Below, piece after piece: positions 43,079-54,105 of a DNA stretch of 64,000 nucleotides; position 1 is the first letter of the stretch, and every line of letters starts with the position of its first letter. Source of the stretch: Dactylorhiza incarnata (lineage: Eukaryota; Streptophyta; Magnoliopsida; Asparagales; Orchidaceae); the NCBI GenBank assembly GCA_033032865.1, contig JAWHQI010000527.1, positions 620,001 to 684,000 on the forward strand, read 5' to 3'. The position numbers were made by a program, and so were the translations under genes. The notes under the pieces are model-generated. The model saw only the letters and a program-made list of their open reading frames with translations. It did not search any database and had not been told where the DNA came from.

Positions 43079-43200
43079 TGAATATGTTGATTGTCTCTTT
43101 GATCCTACCTCTTGCTCCAGCTTAAGATAGTTACTCAGGCCGATCGGAACACAGGTTGGTAAGGTTCCACGAAGAGGAATTGTATCGCGAAAGCATCAAG

Positions 43201-43845
43201 TACTTCCACCTCCAATTGGTAAAGGGGCTGGGAAGGTGTTGAGTTCCTCCACACCCGGTTGAGCTAAGACTCCCAGGACGTGGATGGGTACTTCCACCTC
43301 CAGTCTGATTGGGAAGGCGTCGAGTTCCTCCACACCCGGTTGAGCTAAGACTCCCAGGACGTGGATGGGTACTTCCACCTCCAATCGGTAAAGGGGCTGG
43401 GAAGGTGTTGAGTACCTCCACACCCGGTTGAGCTAAGACTCCCAGGACGTGGATGGGTACTTCCACCTCTAGTCTGATTGGGAAGGCGTCGAGTTCCTCC
43501 ACACCCGGTTGAGCTAAGACTCCCAGGACGTGGATGGGTACTTCCACCTCCAATCGATAAAGGGGCTGGGAAGGTGTTGAGTTCCTCCACACCCGGTTGA
43601 GCTAAGACTCCCAGGACGTGGATGGGTACTTCCACCTCCAGTCTGATTGGGAAGGCGTCGAGTTCCTCCACACCCGGTTGAGCTAAGACTCCCAGGACGT
43701 GGATGGGTACTTCCACCTCCAATCGGTAAAGGGGCTGGGAAGGTGTTGAGTTCCTCCACACCCGGTTGAGCTAAGACTCCCAGGACGTGGATGGGTACTT
43801 CCACCTCCGGTCTGATTGGGAAGGCGTTGAGTTCCTTCCAGCTGT
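43201..43845 (+). repeat. 169-bp dimeric tandem array after G2 pol
   Basis: Units starting TACTTCCACCTCC lie at 43201, 43289, 43370, 43458, 43539, 43627, 43708 and 43796, alternately 88 and 81 bases apart. That is four dimers. The sequence is unrelated to the arrays of G1 and G3. Confidence 0.95.
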
Positions 43846-44082
43846 CTCGGAGAGCACCCGCCTCATGAAGGCGGCTCCCCAGGGTTCGGGTCGTTGACGT
43901 CACCACCCTCCTGCGAGCACACTCAGCTTCAGCAGGACAAGGTGGGAAAGCCGTCGTTGCCCTCGAAGGTACACTTCTTCCTCCTCCCCTCTCCTCTTCT
44001 GCATCCACTTACAGTTGAGCTCTGCTCCCTGGAAGGTGTTGAGCTGCCTCCACTTTCAGTTGAGCTCCGCTCCCTGGAATGT

Positions 44083-44712
44083 GTTGAGTTCCCTCCATCT
44101 CAGGTTGAGTTCGACTCGCCCAGAGATGTTGAGTTCCCTCCATCTCAGGTTAAGTTCGGCTCAATTAGAGATGTGGAGTTCCCTCCATCTCAGGTTGAGT
44201 TCGACTCGCCCAGAGATGTTGAGTTCCCTCCATCTCAGGTGGAGTTCGACTCGCCCAGAGATGTTGAGTTCCCTCCATCTCAGGTGGAGTTCGACTCGCC
44301 CAGAGATGTTGAGTTCCCTCCATCTCAGGTGGAGTTCGACTCGCCCAGAGATGTTGAGTTCCCTCCATCTCAGGTGGAGTTCGACTCGCCCAGAGATGTT
44401 GAGTTCCCTCCATCTCAGGTGGAGTTCGACTCGCCCAGAGATGTTGAGTTCCCTCCATCTCAGGTTGAGTTCGACTCGCCCAGAGATGTTGAGTTCCCTC
44501 CATCTCAGGTTAAGTTCGGCTCAATCAGAGATGTGGAGTCCCCTCCATCTCAGGTTGAGTTCAACTCGCCCAGAGATGTTGAGTTCCCTCCATCTCAGGT
44601 TGAGTTCGACTCGCCCAGAGATGTTGAGTTCCCTCCATCTCAGGAGGAGTTCGACTCGCCCAGAGATGTTGAGTTTCCTCCGCCTTCGGTCGAGTCTAGC
44701 TCGACCCAAGGT
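44083..44712 (+). repeat. 45-bp coding-phase minisatellite in G2
   Basis: Thirteen 45-base units from 44083 to 44667, with degenerate units on both sides (44010-44757), spell VEFPPSQVEFDSPRD repeatedly in one plus frame. They are also open in another plus frame and on the minus strand. 45 is a multiple of three, so openness follows from the unit length. There is no evidence that it is translated. It occupies the place where G1 and G3 have the antisense genes. Confidence 0.9.
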
Positions 44713-44934
44713 GTTGAGCTTTCTCCACCTCCAGTTGAGCTCGACTCACAGGAGGGGTGTCTAGTGGAGAAGGGTTTGCCCTTCGTCTTAAGGTAACCTC
44801 AGCCGAAAAGTTCGGAAGAGATGTCCCGTTGGTAGATTCCCTCGGGGATTCTCCTCAGGTCCCACCTACTCGTCAAATAGGTGGGTTGGACTTTCTTTCC
44901 GAGCTTGGGACAAGCTCGCAAAGAGCGGGGATTG

Positions 44935-45974
44935 TGTACAACCCTCATATTTCCCGAGTTGGTGTGACCCGACCCAGATGAGACCAAGACAGTGACGGTA
45001 GCCGAGACGGTCGAGACCGGTTAAGGCAAAAAGAGGCAGGGGGAAGCGGAGGGAGCACCCGCTCCCCCCACTCCTTTCGGGCGAGTGGGAGGGGCTCTCC
45101 CACTCGCCGGTCCCCTTGGGCGAGTGGGAGAGGCCCTCCCACTCGCCGGCCCCCTTGGGCGAGTGGGAGAGGCCCTCCCACTCGCCGGCCCCCTTGGGCG
45201 AGTGGGAGGAGCCCTCCCACTCGCCCAAGGGGGCCCTCCCACTCGCCGGCCCCCTTGGGCGAGTGGGAGGAGCCCTCCCACTCGCCGGCCCCCTTGGGCG
45301 AGTGGGAAGAGCCCTCCCACTCGCCGGGCGAGTGGGAGGAGCCCTCCCACTCGCCGGCCCCCTTTGGGGGGCGAGTGGGAGAGGCTCTCCCACTCGCCGC
45401 CTCCTTTGGGCGAGTGGGGGAGACCCTCCCACTCGCCCGGCATCCTTAGGGGAGGCGAGCAGGACCTCCCGTGAGGGGGGGAGTGGGCACCTCGAACCCC
45501 ACTCGCCCCTCCTCCTGCGTCGACTGTTCATGTTCATGGTCGGACTGCGGATAACAGAATTTTGGCTATTCGCAGTCCAATTTTGGCTATTCGCAGTCCA
45601 TTTTTGGGAAAGTCTATAAATAGACCCCCATGGGCACCTTGGGAAGGGTTGTTGGTTCCTACCCCCTCTCTCGCGTGTGAGCAAGCACTACCCCTCCCCT
45701 CCCCTTGACGTTGAAGGTGGTCGGTGAGGTGTTCCTTCGTGCCCTCCAAGGTGCCCAGGCTCAGCATTGGCTTGGGAGGGGAAGCGCTCTAAGATCTTCC
45801 GGGTATGTGGTGGGACCTCCTCGCTGAACCTTAAGGGGTCCATTTGTGGATTCAAGTGTTCAACAAGTCCAAGTCTCTCAGTTCCAAGCGACCGGTCAAG
45901 GGTCTAGGCTTAGGTCAAGTAAGGGTTAGTCGCAACCCCCTTCGAACGCTGAGACCGGGTTACTGGTTTCAACA
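44935..45974 (+). repeat. G2 3' LTR
   Basis: It is 1040 bases, 69 longer than the 5' LTR because the U3 hairpin array has nine units plus a half unit. Outside the array the two LTRs are nearly identical. ATAGG follows. Confidence 0.95.
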
Positions 45975-46042
45975 ATAGGTATAGATACATATATATGTAT
46001 ATATATATATGTATAAATGTATATATATAGGTATATATATAT

Positions 46043-49000
46043 CTATACTTATATATAAAGATATTTCTTATTTGTACAGTGCACCTGAGTCTGTCGCAAA
46101 CATAAGAAAATCTGTCCCCTGGCTATATCGCAAACCCGTCCGCAGGCTATATCGCAAACGCATCGCTGCTCCCATGTCTACTTCTCGCCGGTCATCGCAA
46201 ACGCACCGCTCCTCGGCTGCGCGATCTCCTCCGGCTTCAGCGAGGAGGACATGGAGTTCGATGTCCGTCGCAACTCAAAGTCCGGCGGTATCTATATTTT
46301 TTGCTGTTTCGCTCTTCTCGCCCGCAAGTTCGCCCTCGCCGACGCCTCCTCCCGTGCCCTACCTTGCTAGGTCACTCTTCGACATCGGATATCTGCGTTG
46401 GCCTCTTCCCGCTCGCTGCTCCCTCTTCGTGCTCGCTATTTTGAGGTTGTACTAAAACCCACCTCCCGATCCTCACGATGTCGGCGTCCAAAGAGTTGAT
46501 CCACTCCGCTGAATAGTTCCCCAACAAAGATTTGATCACTTCCCATACCGCATTTGTATTCTCCATTCTAAGCTGTCTGCAACTTAAACACCTTCTACTT
46601 CTTCATCCATGCCAACGCCAGGCAAACGAAAATTGCTCCTGTAGTGACGTTTCTGCCTCCTCCTCTACGATATTCGCAACCCTTGCTTCCAGAATCGAAG
46701 AGAAACAGTCATGTGCTCGCTTCTTGCCGCTGAAAGTAAAAACCCATCGCGATCTGGTCAGAATGGGATTTCCATTGATGAAGAGGAGTATTACGGGTTT
46801 CTTTCAAGCAGGTCGCGACTCACATCCTCTGCCCGACCCCTATAGTCTAGGGCATTTACAACTTCATGCTTCTCTGCCCAAGGTGAGCTCTATATCTTCT
46901 TCCCCCCTCTCTATCACTGTAGCGATCCTCGCTACATTCATCCGCTACAGGAAATCACATTATACACGTGGATAGCAGCCGGCGACATTGTGCCGTGCGC
47001 TGTCATTAGTTAACGGTCATATTAGGAATCATTAGGAAACATTATAAATAAGCGTCATTAAGGATACTGTAGGCAGCGATTATGTTAATAAAGCTTTCTT
47101 TCCTGTTTAGCCTTTCCGTGTTCGTCCCAGATACAACCTCGCAGTTCGCCGGTCCATGGCCGGCTCCTTCCCAGTAACAGATCCTTCGTAACAATCACTC
47201 TCTACTCTAACTCCCTCCTCCCCTCTCTCTCTTTCTCTCCTCCCCTGTCTCCCAGCAATGCGCCGAGACCAATCCAATACAATTTTGCCTCTGCAAAGAC
47301 TCCACGGGACTTCAATACTTGCACTCCCAAGCTCTCTGTTTGCTGCGGTAAAACCTGCATTCCAAGAATTGGTCAGAGAGATATTTTATTGCTTCTGCTA
47401 CGAAGTTTATGTTAACAGACAGCTTCTTCCTCTTCTTCTTGCATGACTCCAGGCGTGCCCAAGGAATTCATTTGTGGAGATGGCATTCTGGGCATACATC
47501 AGAGGTGAGATCCAGTAGCCCCATATCCACCATTTCTTCACATCATCTATTAAAAGTTGAAAAAAAAAACATCAGGTGAGTGAATGAACAGCATATGCAG
47601 GTGTGTTACAGCTATGGATCGAGGGAGCAAGCAACACACCGTGTGATAGAATGAATCCAGCCAACATCTGTTTCCATTGTAGCAAAGATTTTGAATTAGT
47701 TGTTCTTAAATTCTCTGAAATCCTGCGTTAATTCACTTTTTCTTCCACACTATTACACATTAATGATGCCAGTGATTACCTCTTACTCCAGTTTGTTGTT
47801 CTTGCCAACGCAGCCTAATATAAAAAAGAAATTGAGGCATTTTCTCTCAATTTATTTCGTGTTTCAATTGTACCACTTGCATTATGCATGTTGTTCCATA
47901 CACTAGCTCCAAAAAAAGAGAAATATTTGGTTATTCTGATGGAGTTTTTTGGTATTCCGATGGTGTTAAGGGGTTTCATATTTTATGTTTACTCCATTGT
48001 TGTTTTACTGCATCTTATGGTAATGTATTTCCATATTATATTAGGTATTATACACTTCTATTACTAATTCATTATACATTCTAATGCCGTCATTTAATTT
48101 GATCATCTACAAACAGGTTGGAAAATATTCACGTAATTCTTAGTTTCCTCCAAATCTACACCACACTCAGCGTCCCAGTGCATTGTTGTGCTTTTCGATT
48201 ATACCTTCGCTTTGTGCACCTGAATCAACTACTAAAAGGTATTACGTGAATATTACAGCTTTTCCCTATACTCCCAATATCGATTTTCATGTCGAGGTAA
48301 TCACTTTATTCAAGAACAAGTGTTCTATATGGAATGTTTCCGATGATCAGCCAATTTTTCTAAAATAAATTATTGTTGTTCTATTTAAATTAATGTTGTT
48401 TCATTTTTTTCTTCGTATATTGATGTCAATTTACCCTTTTTCAAATTATTCTGAGTGTCATGTTTCGTGGGTTGCGAGCGAACATTAATCGTTATAGTTT
48501 AAATGTTCAGTAATTATGCTAATTATATTTATTTTCATTAATTTTTTTTTATTATGATTTACAAATTACAACCTCATTATATGTTTAGTTGGTAAGCTCT
48601 GATTCCTCTGATGGACATCAAACTCTCACCAACTGGATACTGTAATATTCCTCTCTCAATTGATTTCATGTTTTAATTGCACCAGGTGAATTATGCATGT
48701 TGTTCCATAAGCTAGATCAAAGAAAGAGAAAATATTAGTTGTTCCGATTGGGTTAAAGGGTTTCATCGCACACTTAAGGGGTTTCTTGGTGTTCCGATTG
48801 GACTCATGGTCAAATATTTCTTCATCTTCTTCAACCATAGATACATCAAGGTTGGTTGCCTCCTTTGCTATGCTTCCCACTTCAATTTCATGGATGAATC
48901 ACTATTGGAATCGTCACTATGGGTTACAAATCTGACAATTTAGAAGCACTCATGTTTATGCGCTGGAGAAAGGCGTGATTGAAGCACATCCAGACCATAT

Positions 49001-50643
49001 TCTTAATCTCATTCACTATGAGGTTACAAATCTCTGCTGCTATTCATTTGTTTTTTATTTTAGTTTTTTTATTATTTTGGATATGAATGTCTATAATCCA
49101 TCTTGAGTATAAGATGTTGCCTCCCTTGCGATTGCAATCATGAAAATGAACCTGCAAGGTAGAATTTTTCCAGGCTGCGATAACAATTATATATCCTGGT
49201 ACGCAGTCATCATGAATACAAAATAAAATTAATGATGTCCTCTCCTCTCAGCCACTCCACGCTCCCGTGCTAGATAAGCGAAAGAGGCCGAAATTTGGCC
49301 CCCGCTGAGAAAATTTCGCATGATTTGAAAAAAAGTGAGTTCTTCTTCCTTTAAATTGCGCTCTATTTTGGAATGTAGAACTTTTATTGTGTTACCTATC
49401 ATATTTTCGTGGCGCATCATATTTTTTTGACAGATCGTTTTTTTTGACACATTGTATTTTTTGGCTCATCGCATTTTTGTTGGCACATTGCAATTTGTTT
49501 AGCAAATCTTTAAAAATAACTAGAGATGCAATTTTTTATGCACTGTTACGTATGGTTTATGTTGTGGGCATGAATCAATTTTTTTAGAAGCGATTTGAAG
49601 GTGCTCTAAAGCACAACTATATACACCCATGCATTTATTTGAAGCACTGCATCTGATTGAGGCAAGTTTGACTTATACACCAACAAACATTAATAATTTT
49701 CGAAAATTTGAAGCCCCGGGAAGGTAGATTGCTGAATTAATATTAGTGCAATTAATATTTTTAGTGCTAAATTTATTATTGAATTGCCTTCAGGGTTATT
49801 TATATCATTTTGGCATTTCCCCATCAGCTTCCTCATCATCATTTTTACTCTCATAGATAGAGGGTGATTAATTTGATGTACTATACAATGATCAAGGTCC
49901 CTTTCAGAATTGAGTTTCCTTTACTGAATTTCTCATTGTGGAATAATTTTTTTTTGCAAGCGTTTCCTTTACTAACTCATTGCAATTTTATGAAAGAATG
50001 TTATTAAAACTTAACATGCTCACGCAATTATGTAAGAAATAATAATACCTGTACAAATTACCTGAGATTACATTGTGGCAACTTGCCCGACCGACTACTT
50101 GGGTCACCCTTTCGAGACCCTTATTGTTGAGTTGTTCTGAATACAACAATTAATATCATGATCGTTTTATTCATTGTCTTCTCTAGGATACGAGCATCTT
50201 CGCACGGGCTACCGCCCGTGCTCGATGCTCTCCGCTTCGACAGTACCCCAGTAGTGACGGTACCTCCACCCAAACTCGCCCGCTCTAGGACTGTCGGTCA
50301 ATTGACAGTGCATGGGTAGCCCCGGTGCCCCGCGCGGCAGAACCCCCGCCTCGACAGTGTCCCGGCTCGACGGCGCCCCCGCCGCTCGCAAATTCCCGTG
50401 CCCGGTGCTCTCCCTCATCCCAATTTTGTCGTGCGCACGGGGTTCGCGAGCGGTGGGGGCGCCGTCGAGCCGGGACACTGTCGAGGCGGGGGTTCTGCCG
50501 CGCGGGGCACCGGGCTACCCATGCACTGTCAATTGACCGACAGTCCTAGAGCGGGCGAGTTTGGGTGGAGGTACCGTCGCTACTGGGGTACTGTCGAAGC
50601 GGAGAGCATCGAGCACGGGTGGTAGCCCGTGCGAAGATGCTCG
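46043..50643 (+). mobile_element. He9: Helitron ending in a long foldback
   Basis: The 5' end TCTATACTTATATATAAAG at 46043 lies against a TA tract. The 3' end CTCG at 50640-50643 lies behind a GCACGGG...CCCGTGC hairpin, followed by TATATCTATATA. The interior has leader-like CT-rich sequence at 46130-46460 and 47160-47260, and long AT-rich stretches from 47500 to 50180 with no recognisable gene. The small ORFs there have no family resemblance. A stretch at 47040-47180 with a TATAAATA-like box and AATAAAG could be a solo LTR, but no target duplication supports it. Confidence 0.55.
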
Positions 50644-50646
50644 TAT
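50188..50646. repeat. 459-bp foldback with Helitron-type ends
   Basis: The left half, from ATACGAGCATC at 50188, is repeated as its complement in the right half, ending GATGCTCGTAT at 50646. The arms are about 210 bases with only a few mismatches; the loop is about 35 bases around 50403-50438. Each outer end carries the terminal hairpin of the Helitron family. It is either a long-palindrome terminus of He9 or two Helitron tails joined tail to tail. Confidence 0.9.
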
Positions 50647-50999
50647 ATCTATATAAATATATATATATATATATACACACACACACCATACATACATATA
50701 TTTAAATATAAATATATATTGCATGCATTTACATAAATTCCGATCATGCATGGGTGGTCGAGCACCCCTTTGCATGCAAAGGTGGCGGATCGGTGCACGC
50801 CGCGCTTAAATGGGTGCGATGACATTTGCATGACGGCAATATCGATCGTGGCCAACGCGACAACTTCTATAAATCTTTCATTTGAAAGTTCATAACGCGA
50901 TTACAGCGATAGACCTACAAAAAAAAATAAAGCGTAAATTAGAACTCAAAATATAAAACAAATAAATTATAAATAAAAATAAAGAATATATTACTAATT
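50647..50999. other. AT-rich gap before the LINE remnant
   Basis: A TA and CA dinucleotide stretch (50647-50720) is followed by unique sequence. I see no gene or element signature apart from short ORFs. Confidence 0.5.
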
Positions 51000-51962
51000 T
51001 TACTTAAATATTATACTTAATTATATATAAATAATATGTATAAATTCTATTCATCAAGGACTCCCGGTCTTCCTGAACAAGCTCAGCGAATTCCGGGGCT
51101 AAGTCCTCCAAACCTAACCAAGCAAAAGAACTCGACATGCCGAGTTTAGCACAAAAGTCAGCCGCTTTATTAGCTGCGCGGGGAGCATTGCAAAAGAGCA
51201 CCTGCGGGAGTTCCTAGAGGTAGGCGAGGTCTTCATCATCTGTGGAGTTCTCGGCCCAGTTTCTGTTCGTGTAGCATGAAGAGCAATAATGTATAAGGTT
51301 GCTACAGTCGCTTTCAATGATAATTCCCACCGCATCCTTAATAAGAGGAGTCAAGTGGTCACCAAGAAGGGCCAACGCCGCCATCTCAGCACGGCCCGGG
51401 TCCCATTGGAAAGTAGGTCTTCCCACCGCAAGGATAACCATGCCATCCGAATCACGTGCCACAAGCCCAGCACCCGCCAGACGGTTAGGATGGAGGGACC
51501 CATCCACATTGATCTTCACCCAACCAGGAGGGGGGATACCATTTTGGGGGAGAGAACAGCCCATTGGGCTGGATGGTATCCCAGTGCCCCTGACTGGGGA
51601 AGATTGGTGACCGGGCGAATGTTGTCACAACATGAGTGGCCATAATGATGGGGGTAGCATGGTCCTGTCTGTGAATTTTAGAATTCCTGGCACGCCAGCA
51701 TTGATAGACGGTATAGCAAAAAAGAGGGACATAGCCCACATTTGGAGCCTCAGCATGAATAAAAAGATCCAAAAGAGCTAGCGGTCCATGGGACAACACC
51801 GGGGATGGTGATCCCCCATCTACGCAAAGCTGTCCCAACCGCTAGCAGACACGAGCAATTGCTAATTAAGTGCTCGCGATTTTCAGTGGCGTTGCATCCC
51901 CACGGGCAGGAGGTATCATCACTAAGGTTCCTTCGATGGAGCCATTCCCGGGTAGGGATAGC
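51000..51962 (-). pseudogene. L1-type LINE 3' end: zf-RVT and RNase H, decayed
   Basis: On the minus strand the sequence first encodes an RT zinc-binding (zf-RVT) segment (TREWLHRRNLSDDTSCPWGC, then HLISNC) at about 51,960-51,860. A linker and an RNase H domain follow (WVKINVDGS, GRAEMAAL, ESDCSNL, ANKAADFCAK, holding the four acidic residues). These parts lie in at least two frames. A TAG stop at 51216-51214 interrupts the RNase H before its last motif. The Copia element is inserted at 51963 inside the zinc-binding domain, so the upstream RT and endonuclease would lie beyond the window. This is a dead LINE fragment of the type common in flowering plants. Confidence 0.8.
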
Positions 51963-52870
51963 TGTTGAGATTGAAGTGAGGTTAAAGGGGGGGTATGCGA
52001 GTGGGGTGCTCCCAGGCGAGTGGAGGATGGAGCCAGGCGAGTGGAGTGAGGGTGGCCGGCGAGTCCAATGGCTGGCGAGTGGGTTCTTGTTCCTTGCCGA
52101 GTGGAGAAGTGAAGGGGGGTTGCTGTTCTTGTTCCTTGCCGAGTAGAGAAGCAGGAGGAGGGGGGCTGCTAGGTGGTTTGCCGAGTGGAAGCTAGGTGGG
52201 GGGCGAGTGCACCTAGAGAGGGGGCTGCCTTGTGTAGTGGGCGAGTGGAGCCATGCTAGAGGGGCGAATGGAGGATGATGTGAGGTGGCTGCCGAGTGGA
52301 CATGTGCATGCAAGTGAAGTGCTGCCTTGTTGTGGGCTGCCATGTGAAGTGTGCGAGTGGAATGTTGGGGAGGGGATTGTGCATGTGTTGTGGTGTATGC
52401 ACCCCCCCTCCCCCCTCCCCCTCCCCCCCCTCTTTGTGTGTTTACTATAAATACCCCCCCCCCCCCATGTGCGAGCTAATGCGAATGCGAAGAGAGAGAG
52501 AGAGAGAGAGAGAGAGTTGAAGAGATAGTGAAGAGAAGAGTTGAGAGAGTGGGAGTGTGCCTACACCCCAAGAGAGTCCGACCCCAACCCGCACCTCAGC
52601 GAGAAGTGGAGAGTGCACTGTGAGGTGGAGAGTGCAGGGTTGAGTGAGTTGAAGTGGAGAGTGCGTTGACAAGCTCAACGGCACCTAGTGGAGAAGCAGA
52701 CCTTGTTCGCGACAAGTTTAGTTGTTTTTTTTATATCTCAGCTGACGTGATTCAAGGTGTATGCACCTTGTAGTCAGCTTCTCTTTGTAATTCAATTGTC
52801 TAGTATAAAGAGTTCTTCGTTGTTTGTTCATCATTGGTGCACTTGATTGGTAGCATACAAAAATTTAACA
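51963..52870 (+). repeat. Copia 5' LTR
   Basis: It is 908 bases, TGTTGAGATTG to AATTTAACA. It contains GCGAGTGG-rich U3 sequence, C-rich runs, the box TATAAATA at 52446-52453 and a GA dinucleotide run at 52494-52516. Confidence 0.9.
52446..52453 (+). promoter_or_regulatory. TATA box in Copia 5' LTR
   Basis: TATAAATA stands just before a C-run and the GA repeat. The same box is at 57575-57582 in the 3' LTR. Confidence 0.7.
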
Positions 52871-52886
52871 TGGTATCAGAGCTAGG
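52871..52886 (+). other. Copia primer-binding site (initiator tRNA-Met)
   Basis: TGGTATCAGAGC, directly after the LTR, is the well-known plant complement to initiator tRNA-Met. Confidence 0.95.
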
Positions 52887-52932
52887 TTGCTGAAGCAGCG
52901 CGTGCTATCGTGGTTCAAGGTTGACATCCAAG

Positions 52933-54105
52933 ATGGACGACGGAGGAGGTTATGCGAGAGGACTAGGCATTGAGCTGCTCACCCAGACCAACTTCAAGAA
53001 GTGGAAGTCATGTATGGAGAGCTACCTTCTTGGGGAGGACCTATGGGAGGTCGTTGGTGGAGATGAGCAAGAGGAGGTGAAGGCAACGGAGGCGGGAGAC
53101 AACGGTCCAGCTGTGAGGGCATGGAGCAAGACCAACGCCAAGGCGGAGTTCACTCTGAAGAGAGTTATTGCTCCTGACTTGTTCGACCACATCGTGGGGT
53201 GCAAGTCAGCATCAGAGATCTGGAGTGCCCTGGATGGGCTATTCAACAAGAAGAATGTAGCGCGGCTACAGTTCCTGGAGAATGAGTTGGCGCGGTCAAC
53301 TCAGGGAGAGTTGTCGATATCCACCTTCTTCTTGAAGGTGAAGAACCTGTGTGCAGAGATCTCAGCCTTGGATCCTGACGAGCCGATCTCTGAGGCGAAG
53401 CTGAAGAGACACATACTCAGAGGCCTGCGGAAGGAGTATGTTCCCTTTGTCACTTCTGTGCAAGGATGGGCTACTCAGCCCTCCTTACTGGAGCTGGAGA
53501 ACCTGCTGTCGTCACAGGAGAGCTTGGCGAAGCAGATGGCAGGAGTGTCTATCTCAGGTGGAGATAGCGAGGCGTTGTTCTCAGGCAAGAGGAAGCCTTG
53601 AGACAAGAAGAAGAAGAACTCCGGAGATGGACCTTCAACGTCATCTCAGGGAGCTAGGGAGAACTTTCTCCCTCCCTATGACCAGAGGGGGAGACCCCTT
53701 TGCTTTGCCTGTAAGAAGTATGGGCACATGGCAAAGGAGTGCCGGTCTAATCTCAAGGCCGGTCATGTTGTTGAGAGAGAGGAAGACCACCGGAGAGGTG
53801 GTGACCATCAGAGAGGTGAAAGAAGAGGTGGAGGAAGAGGTCGAGGTCGCCAGGGTGGTGAAGGCGGAGACAACTGCTTCTTGGCTGAGATGACGGCAAC
53901 GTCAGTCGATGCCTTAGCCTCCGTCAATTTCGAGAACGACTGGATAGTGGACTCCGGTTGCGGGCACCATCTCATTGGAGATGTGTCGAACTTTGCCTCC
54001 TTGAAGGCATATGGTGGAACTGATGCTATCATCACGACGGATGATACGGTGCATCCAGTTGAGCAGGAAGGGTTGGTGTCTTGGGAAGTGAAGAGAAGCC
54101 CGTGA
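52933..54105 (+). pseudogene. gag: Copia Gag and start of protease, with stop codon
   Basis: The first ATG is at 52933 (MDDGGGYARG). A copia-type Gag domain runs from NFKKWKSCMESYLLGEDLWE through the region ending with ISTFFLKVKNLC. A TGA at 53599-53601 interrupts the frame. In the same frame the sequence continues with DKKKKNSGDG, a zinc knuckle CFACKKYGHMAKEC (near 53710), an Arg/Gly-rich stretch and the protease signature WIVDSGCGHHLIGD (near 53940). The frame is lost at about 54075-54081, where the downstream protease and integrase sequence continues one frame over. Known Copia elements have one continuous Gag-Pol frame, so both breaks are lesions. Confidence 0.85.

Larger units (their letters stand above)
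38708..45974 (+). mobile_element. G2: 7.3-kb Tat element lacking gag and protease
   Basis: The LTRs are at 38708-39678 and 44935-45974, the target duplication ATAGG at 38703-38707 and 45975-45979, the primer-binding site at 39682-39699 and the polypurine tract at 44920-44934. The internal part starts directly with the stretch that precedes RT. Gag and protease are absent, and so is the antisense gene pair that G1 and G3 carry. In their place are two tandem arrays. RT to integrase is uninterrupted. It looks like a deletion derivative that would need Gag and protease from relatives. Confidence 0.9.

Noticed and set aside
46009..46975. Two plus-strand ORFs of about 148 codons in He9
   Set aside because: The first starts inside the TA tract outside the element. 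Neither has a recognisable domain, and the composition is that of CT-rich leader sequence.
46990..47210. Solo LTR or TRIM in He9
   Set aside because: A TATAAATA-like box and AATAAAG suggest an LTR and the end could be AGTAACA, but I find no matching start with a five-base duplication.
52253..52684. Small Leu/Ser-rich frames in the Copia LTR (also 57392-57798)
   Set aside because: They come from GA, C-run and GCGAGTGG repeats within the LTR.
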